Assembly (NCBI GenBank): GCA_938004315.1
Contig: CALKWG010000415.1
Location: 1 to 13,544, forward strand
Direction of reading: 5' to 3'
Length of the DNA: 13,544 nucleotides
Source: an uncultured Spirochaetaceae bacterium
GTDB lineage: Bacteria; Spirochaetota; Spirochaetia; Treponematales; UBA12059
The translations under genes were made by a program, and so were the position numbers. Below the pieces are notes generated by a model. That model saw only the letters and a program-made list of their open reading frames with translations, did not search any database and was not told the DNA's origin. This document shows, one piece after another, positions 13,081-13,544 of the stretch (positions are counted from its first letter, which is position 1; each line of letters begins with the position of its first letter).

Positions 13081-13544
13081 ATGAACGACGATCCGGTACG
13101 CCTCATCATCACCGGGGGCACCTTCGACAAGCATTATGACGAGATCAAGGGCGAGCTGACCTTCAAGGACTCGCACCTGCCCGACATCATTAAGCGGGTG
13201 CGCATCACCTCGCCGGTCGAGCTCCAGATCGTGCAGCTTATCGACAGCCTGCAGATGACCGACGAGCACCGGGCGCGCATCCTGGACGTATGCCGGGCCG
13301 CGCCCGAATCGCGCATCGTCATCACCCACGGCACCGACCGTATGCCCGAGACCGCCAAGCTCCTGGGGCCGGCCGCCCTCGATAAGACCGTCGTGCTCAC
13401 CGGGGCTATGGTGCCGTTCCAGTTCAGCGGCTCGGACGCCCTCTTCAACCTCGGTAGCGCCTTCATGGCCGCCCGGCTCCTGCCGCCGGGCGTCTACATC
13501 GCCATGAACGGCCGAGCCTACGCCTGGGACGACGTGCGCAAGGA
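13081..13544 (+). CDS. Short L-asparaginase-like protein, 3' end beyond window
   Basis: 154 residues are present and the frame is open to the window edge. The protein begins with the asparaginase N-domain motif TGGTFDK (11-17), which carries the first catalytic threonine in the family, and has the second motif HGTDRM (83-88) and LTGAMVP further on. The region LPPGVYIAMNGRAYAWDDVRK near the edge resembles the end of the short, single-domain asparaginase-like proteins (about 160-170 residues) known from proteobacteria, so little may be missing; a full-length two-domain enzyme cannot be excluded. GAGGAG stands 7 bases before the ATG, and a promoter lies at 13008-13036. Asparagine hydrolysis is inferred from the family; the short members have not been clearly assigned a role. 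Confidence 0.9.
   Translation, partial: MNDDPVRLIITGGTFDKHYDEIKGELTFKDSHLPDIIKRVRITSPVELQIVQLIDSLQMTDEHRARILDVCRAAPESRIVITHGTDRMPETAKLLGPAALDKTVVLTGAMVPFQFSGSDALFNLGSAFMAARLLPPGVYIAMNGRAYAWDDVRK

Overview
The window is a high-GC bacterial chromosomal segment, densely coded on both strands. It probably comes from a spirochaete or a similar deep-branching bacterium. That placement is an inference from the gene mix (YesM/YesN-type two-component pair, REC-PAS protein, receiver-like/PilZ protein, tmRNA with an ALAA-ending tag, short asparaginase) and is not proven. Bases 1-50 are not genomic: they match an Illumina P7/index/TruSeq read-2 adapter, so the window starts at a contaminated contig end that cuts the first gene.

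Layout. 51-2801 (minus): an AraC-type response regulator (3' end lost) and its sensor histidine kinase, probably one operon. 2974-3573 (plus): a DJ-1/PfpI-type enzyme. 3677-4678 (minus): a receiver-PAS protein that looks like a histidine kinase without its catalytic end. 4737-5298: no protein gene; this holds two diverged copies of a hairpin-rich element whose ends copy the tmRNA 3' end, separated by bidirectional terminators. 5299-5653 (minus): the tmRNA gene ssrA with a clear sigma70-type promoter. 5779-6897 (minus): mnmA. 7107-8165 (plus): an exported protein of unknown function. 8295-10049 (plus): a DEAD-box RNA helicase of the DbpA/CsdA type. 10104-10877 (minus): a receiver-like/PilZ protein. 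11010-12428 (plus): an MFS transporter. 12425-12952 (minus): a gamma-class carbonic anhydrase-like protein. 13081-end (plus): a short asparaginase, cut by the window end.

Themes. Envelope and second-messenger signalling (the two-component pair, REC-PAS, PilZ) sits beside translation and RNA quality control (tmRNA, tRNA 2-thiolation, RNA helicase). Most intergenic gaps carry a recognisable TTGnnn / nATAnT promoter with a 16-18 bp spacer. Two genes without a Shine-Dalgarno sequence (mnmA and the PilZ gene) have the -10 box so close to the start codon that leaderless transcripts are likely. The most unusual part is the ssrA-adjacent array at 4885-5319. Its two copies keep the same hairpin positions while the stem sequences differ in a compensated way, which suggests a structured RNA or DNA-hairpin element derived from, or targeted to, the tmRNA 3' end.
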